Assembly (NCBI GenBank): GCA_016712505.1
Contig: JADJQY010000009.1
Span: 1-64,000 of the forward strand
Source of the DNA: Candidatus Eiseniibacteriota bacterium
GTDB lineage: Bacteria > Eisenbacteria > RBG-16-71-46 > CAIMUX01
DNA: 64,000 bases
Reading direction: 5' to 3'
Under the pieces are notes generated by a model, which was not told the DNA's origin, made no database searches, and worked only from the letters and a program-made list of their open reading frames with translations. Below, piece by piece: positions 59,823 through 64,000 of this stretch; within the stretch, counting starts at the first letter, position 1, and each line of letters starts with the position of its first letter. Position numbers and translations under genes: made by a program.

Positions 59823-61243
59823 TCACCGCGCCGTCGGTCGCTCCTGCGGTTCGGTGTGTCCTTTGCCGAGTAGCAGCAGAAAGGGGAGGACCGGCAGCCG
59901 GAAGCGGCTGTTGGAGAGGAATCCTGCGCTGGCCAGGGTGAGGCCGACCGCCGCGGCAAGCCAGAGCAGAGGCAGGAAGCGGCCCGCGCTGTCCGGTGCC
60001 AGCAGCGCCTGCTGCGCCCGCACCGCCCGCGGCCCCTGCGGCCCCCGCGGCGCTCGCAGCCCCCAGAGCCCGCGCAGCGCGCGCAGGTAGACGATCCCCA
60101 TGGCAGCCACGCTCCAGACGAGGAGCGCCCAGCAGGCCGCGCTCCTCCCGCGCGACGTCGCGCCTGCCGACGTACGTGGTGCCGCGCCCGGAGTCTCGAA
60201 GAAGCGCAGCATTGGGCCGGTCGCATCGATCATGTAGACCGCGGTTGCTTCGTGCGGATCGCGGAACCCGACCTCTCCCAGGAGGGCGCGCCTGAGAGTC
60301 CACTCACCCGGACCGAGAAGGGTGCGCGCCGAACCGACCACGACCGTGCGGAGTGCGCGCAGAGGGTGCCGCGCCACCGCGCCCGAGAGATCGCGTACGC
60401 CGGCCTCCAGCCCCTCCGCGTCGTACGCCGAGGTCTTCATCGGTTCCGTGCCGTGCTCCAGGTACTGACTCCCCAGGACCGAGCTCGGGAACGAGATCAA
60501 GGTCCGCGACGGCCCCCAGAAGCCGCCGACGACCCCGTTCCGCACCGACCAGAGCCCCGGGAGGAGGCATGCCGCGATTACCCACGCGATCGCCAGCCGA
60601 CGCAAGGGCGTCCGGCGGAGGAGCAGCCCCAGGCAGGCCGCGATCCCGAGCACCACCAGGACCACGCCGATCGGCCGGGCGAGACAGGCGAGCCCGACGA
60701 AGAGCCCCGAGCCCGCCATGGCGCGCCACGAGTCGCCGCGAAGGCCGCGGACGAGAAGGAACGCGCCGAGAGAACCCAGCAAGACGAACAGCGGCTCGGT
60801 CCCGATGGTGAGGGTGTTGACCAGCACGACGGGGAGGCGAGGTAGAGCCCACCCGTCCACCAGCAGTCGCGGCCGCCCGCCGCGCGGGCCGTAAGCGCGA
60901 TCGCCACCGCCGCGCCGAGTCCCATGGCGATCTGGGAGACGAGGAGCAGTCGCAGGGCGCCGAGCGATTCCCAGGCCCGGAGCCAGGAGAGCCAGAGGGG
61001 ATAGACTGGCGTGCGGTAGAGTTCCGGCAGACCCGGGTGGTAGTGGGAGAGAAACCGCTGTTCCAGGCTCAGGGTGCGCGCCAGGCCCAGGTACTCGAGT
61101 GAGTCGTCGCTCAAGCAGCGCGCCGGCTCGCCGATCATCACGATTGCGACCGCCGCGAAAGCCGCGATCTGAGCGCCCCAGAGCAACACCAGCCACGCTC
61201 GACCCGGCGTGGTCCACCCTCGCCTCTGACTGCCGGCGCTCAC
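59823..61243 (-). pseudogene. Membrane glycosyltransferase (GT39/ArnT-like), frameshifted
   Basis: The N-terminal part (61243 to about 60835) reads from GTG through ARCLSDDSLEYLGLARTLSL and LYRTPVYPLWLSWLRAWESL, the GT39-type first loop with Asp-Asp, to GGLYLASP. The following frame (about 60834 to 59823) continues with VVLVNTLTIGTEPLFVLLGS and further membrane helices. Neither frame alone is complete. Adding one base in the C4 run at 60831-60834 joins them as LYLASPVVLVNTLTIG, about 473 residues. Intact, it would transfer sugar from a polyprenyl carrier. An assembly error or a recent mutation. It is last of three minus-strand genes. Confidence 0.72.
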
Positions 61244-61309
61244 CGGTGGCCTAGCCCCGGTCCAGAGACCCGCGGCACTTCAGGATCATCGAGTCGCGGC
61301 GCTGCCGGA

Positions 61310-61840
61310 TCATCGTGTCGCGAGCAGCCAGGCGAAGCGGATCGAGGGGCGGATCGGTACGGCATCCTGCGACTTCCAGAGCCCGCCCGCTTCGGTGGAG
61401 AAGATCCAGCGGTAGCCGCGCACGTCGGAGAGGAACCAGCGGTAGCCCAGGCCGAACTCCATCCCCTTCTTCTCTTCCGTCTCGGCCCCCTTCTGGTAGC
61501 CGCCGAAGAGATTGCCGAAGAGAAAGGCCGAGCTGGTGCCCAAGGTGCCTGGTTCCTGCGCGAAGCGTACCTCGACTCCGGGAGTCCAGAGGATCCCGAC
61601 GTTTGGCCATCCGGTGAATCCGAAGCGCAGGCCGATCGACCCATCGACCGGCCCGGTGACGAAGAGTCCCGTCGCCGATGGCGTGCCGGCGTAGAGTCCG
61701 ACCGCGGCGGCCGGTGGGAGACGTCGCGGCGGAGCCTCGTTCTCCTGCGCGCGCGCCGCCTCCGGACCGACTCCGGCCGCCAGGGCGAGCAGCGCGGCCA
61801 GGCCCGCCGCGAAGGTGAAGCGAGGGACCACGCGGCGCAT
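61310..61840 (-). CDS. Exported outer-membrane-barrel-like protein
   Basis: 176 residues with a signal peptide (FTFAAGLAALLALAAGVGPEAARAQ). The mature part alternates hydrophobic and polar residues (GSIGLRFGFTGWPNVGILWT, GMEFGLGYRWFLSDVRGYRW) and ends RFAWLLATR, as in small beta-barrel outer-membrane proteins, although the terminal residue is not aromatic. The ATG shares its first base with the stop of the upstream gene (TGATG), so the two are coupled. Function unknown. Confidence 0.7.
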   Translation of the reverse strand: MRRVVPRFTFAAGLAALLALAAGVGPEAARAQENEAPPRRLPPAAAVGLYAGTPSATGLFVTGPVDGSIGLRFGFTGWPNVGILWTPGVEVRFAQEPGTLGTSSAFLFGNLFGGYQKGAETEEKKGMEFGLGYRWFLSDVRGYRWIFSTEAGGLWKSQDAVPIRPSIRFAWLLATR

Positions 61841-64000
61841 CACTGCGGTCGCATCGAGTTCGCGCCCATCTGTTGCCTTGCCTTCTCGATGTTGTCTCGG
61901 ATCGACGGCACCCAGTGTGAGTCCGGGAACCGTTCCAGGCACTGCTCCCAGACGGTGATCCCCTCGGCCAGCCGCCCCAGCTCCACGTAGCAGATCCCCA
62001 GGTTGGTGTAGGCCTCGATCGATCCCTGGCCCGTGTTCACCGCCGCCTGGAACGCGTCGAGCGCCAGCTTGGTGTTGCCCATCTTGCGGTAGACGTTCCC
62101 CAGGTTGTGCAGCGCGCTCGCGTTGAACGGATCGCGGGCCAGCGCCGTCCGGTAGACATGGATCGCCTGTTCGAGGTTTCCGTCCTTCGCCAGGTACCAC
62201 GCCTTCCGGAAAAGCGCCGCCGGATAGAGAGGATCGGCCGCCAGTGCTTGCTCGATCATTCCCCGCGCCGCCACTGCCCGATCGCTCGCGATCAGGATCT
62301 CCGCCAGATTGGTCAGCGCCGGCGCGTTGAACGCGTGCAGGGTCAGGGCTCGCCGGTAAGTCTCCTCGGCCGCCCGCATGTTTCCCCGCGCCCGCTCCAG
62401 ATCGGCCAGCGCCACGATCGCGGTCACGTCGCCGGGGAAGAGGGTCGTCTCCTGCAGGATCGCGGTTCGTGCTCCCGCCAGGTCTCCCTTCGACTGCAGC
62501 ACCTGTCCCAGGAGGAGGTTCAGCCCCTGCTCCTTCGGATGCGCCTCGAGCAGCGCCCGCGTCCGGGCCAGCGCGTCGTCCAGTTGGTTCGCGGTCATCG
62601 CCGCGATCGCCCGATTCCGCAGCAGCGCCAGCTCATCCGCGCAGCCGCCGCAGGCCGCCAGGATCGCGTCGTAGGCCGCCACCGCCTCGTCACCGCGATT
62701 CATCCGGATCAGACACGACGCCCGGATCCGCTGCGCCGTCCCGTCCTCCGGGTGCTTCTTCAGGACCGAGTCGCAGAGCGCGATCGCCGCCTCCGGCTGG
62801 TGTTCCGCCGCGCGGTTCCGCGCTTCGTTCACCGCCTCGTAGGCCCAGATCATGTCCTTCGGATCCGGCTTCGGACCGGAGGATTTGGAGGAGGCGCTCG
62901 CTCCCGCCAGGTAGCCCAGGCTCCGCAGCTTCTCGATCGTCTCCGGATCCATGGTTACCTGTGCGCCGCCCGCTTCCAGTTGCAGCAGCGTCTCCAGGTC
63001 TTTCGCCATTCCGTCCGCGCGCTTCGTCTCGCGCGCTTCCAGGTTCGAGAGTTCCTTCGGGTCCTTCACCATGTCGTAGAGTTCGCGCTTCGGCGCCCGG
63101 ATGAACTTCCAGGCCTCGGTCTCCAGGGCGCGCAGGTCGCTCGCGCCGTATTCCTGCTCCGGCACCAAGGTCTCCGCGTAGATCCAGTCATGCCCCGGCG
63201 CCTTCTGATCGACCAGTGGCAGCAGGCTACGTCCCGAGAGCGGCGGTAGCGCCTCCCGCGGCAGCCCCGCCGCGTTCCACAAGGTCGGGATCACATCGAC
63301 GTGCGAGACCAGCTCCGCCACTCGCTGTCCCCGCCACTTCGGCCCCGCGAATGCGCCCCCGTTCGGCAGCCGCAGGATGCACGGCACATGCTGGGTCGCG
63401 TTGTAGACGAAGATCGAGTGCGTGACTTCCCGGTGCTCGCCCAGGCTCTCGCCGTGATCCGCGATCGCCAGGATCACCGTTTTCTCCAGCAGGCCCCGGC
63501 TCTTCAGCCCCGCCATCAGGTTCCCGATTTCCGCGTCCATGTAGGCGATCTCGCCCACGTACGGATCCGAGGCGAAGCGCGACCGGAACGGCTCCGGCGG
63601 CGCGTAGGGGAAGTGCGGATCGAAGAAGTGTGCCCAGAGGAAGAACGGCTTCCCCCCGCGCCCATCGATCCACTCCAGCGACAGTCGCGTCACGTCGCCC
63701 GCGATTCGCTGCGCCGTGTCGCTCTCCCGGCGCTGGCTCGAGAGCGGGAACCGGTCGTCGTAGTGATCGAAGCCCTGGCTCAGGCCGAACTGCTCCGCCA
63801 CCGGAAAGGCCGCCAGGATTGCGCCCGTATCGTAGCCCTGCTGCTTGAACAGCTCCGCCAGCGTCGTGTCGTCCTCCGGGACCACATAGGTGCCGTTGTT
63901 CCGCACCCCGTGCTGGAACGGGTAGAGCCCCGTCAAGATCGAGGTGTGAGACGGCAAGGTCACCGGCGTCGCCGCCCGTGCCCGTTCGAAGAGGACCCCC
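61840..64000 (-). CDS. Sulfatase-like alkaline-phosphatase-fold protein with TPR tail (N-terminus beyond window)
   Basis: Partial: the frame is open to the window edge and begins GVLFERARAATPVTLPSHTS, the sulfatase-family active-site segment, so the true start lies outside. Thr takes the place of the Cys/Ser nucleophile of sulfatases. FFLWAHFFDPHFPYAPPEPF and AIADHGESLGEH (metal Asp/His) follow. From about residue 370 onward there are roughly nine TPR repeats (for example NASALHNLGNVYRKMGNTKL and EAYTNLGICYVELGRLAEGI). It probably acts on an envelope glycan or lipid head group; N-terminal signal or anchor not visible. It is coupled to the downstream exported protein by TGATG. Confidence 0.85.
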   Translation of the reverse strand, partial: GVLFERARAATPVTLPSHTSILTGLYPFQHGVRNNGTYVVPEDDTTLAELFKQQGYDTGAILAAFPVAEQFGLSQGFDHYDDRFPLSSQRRESDTAQRIAGDVTRLSLEWIDGRGGKPFFLWAHFFDPHFPYAPPEPFRSRFASDPYVGEIAYMDAEIGNLMAGLKSRGLLEKTVILAIADHGESLGEHREVTHSIFVYNATQHVPCILRLPNGGAFAGPKWRGQRVAELVSHVDVIPTLWNAAGLPREALPPLSGRSLLPLVDQKAPGHDWIYAETLVPEQEYGASDLRALETEAWKFIRAPKRELYDMVKDPKELSNLEARETKRADGMAKDLETLLQLEAGGAQVTMDPETIEKLRSLGYLAGASASSKSSGPKPDPKDMIWAYEAVNEARNRAAEHQPEAAIALCDSVLKKHPEDGTAQRIRASCLIRMNRGDEAVAAYDAILAACGGCADELALLRNRAIAAMTANQLDDALARTRALLEAHPKEQGLNLLLGQVLQSKGDLAGARTAILQETTLFPGDVTAIVALADLERARGNMRAAEETYRRALTLHAFNAPALTNLAEILIASDRAVAARGMIEQALAADPLYPAALFRKAWYLAKDGNLEQAIHVYRTALARDPFNASALHNLGNVYRKMGNTKLALDAFQAAVNTGQGSIEAYTNLGICYVELGRLAEGITVWEQCLERFPDSHWVPSIRDNIEKARQQMGANSMRPQ

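Overview
The window is a 64 kb stretch of GC-rich bacterial DNA. Most of it is the core translation and transcription gene set, with accessory genes at both ends. A secreted protein with a FlgD-like Ig C-terminal domain, Ser/Thr kinases with long helical-repeat tails, a BLUF photosensor and a sulfatase-TPR protein suggest a diderm bacterium from the FCB-associated candidate phyla (Eisenbacteria-like). That placement is inference; marker-gene phylogeny of rpoB, rpoC and the ribosomal proteins would settle it.

Layout. (1) 1-8400: three small exported or unknown proteins, then radA-ispD-ispF with 4-bp overlaps, a membrane SpoIIE/PP2C phosphatase, and a convergent BLUF gene sharing its stop codon bases. 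(2) 8500-17300: ddl, cysS and two tandem, translationally coupled Ser/Thr kinases with TPR-like tails. (3) 17300-18950: a promoter, an unusual array of copies of a tRNA 5' end, and the tRNAs Thr(TGT)-Tyr(GTA)-Gly(TCC)-Thr(GGT), the same order that precedes tufB in E. coli. (4) 18950-32140: tuf, secE, nusG, rplK, rplA, rplJ, rplL, an attenuator-like hairpin, rpoB and rpoC, closed by a terminator. (5) 32333-37867: str operon with its own promoter and a long structured leader: rpsL, rpsG, fusA and a second tuf. (6) 38099-55171: S10, spc and alpha operons merged into one run from rpsJ to rplQ, with secY, adk, map and rpoA, closed by a strong terminator. infA and rpmG are absent from their usual places. 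(7) 55337-59621: a GHL10-type glycoside hydrolase, a methyltransferase and a hydroxyacyl-CoA dehydrogenase/enoyl-CoA hydratase fusion. (8) 64000-59823, minus strand: a sulfatase-TPR protein cut by the window edge, an exported barrel-like protein and a frameshifted membrane glycosyltransferase.

The most unusual signal is a class of short tandem repeats (units 13-22 bp) placed at gene boundaries. Each array has its own unit, and several are copies of the local gene end: the last codons plus stop of tuf, rpoC, rpsN, rplR and rpsD, or the 5' end of tRNA-Thr. One array lies directly before rplC. The stop codon is kept in some copies and mutated in others.

Three core genes also have odd 3' ends. 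fusA has an in-frame TGA 41 codons before the expected end. rpsH has an extra T that removes the usual C-terminus. rpoA is shifted out of an acidic tail that is still readable in the next frame. The indel cases could be assembly errors, but the fusA change needs several substitutions and is harder to dismiss.
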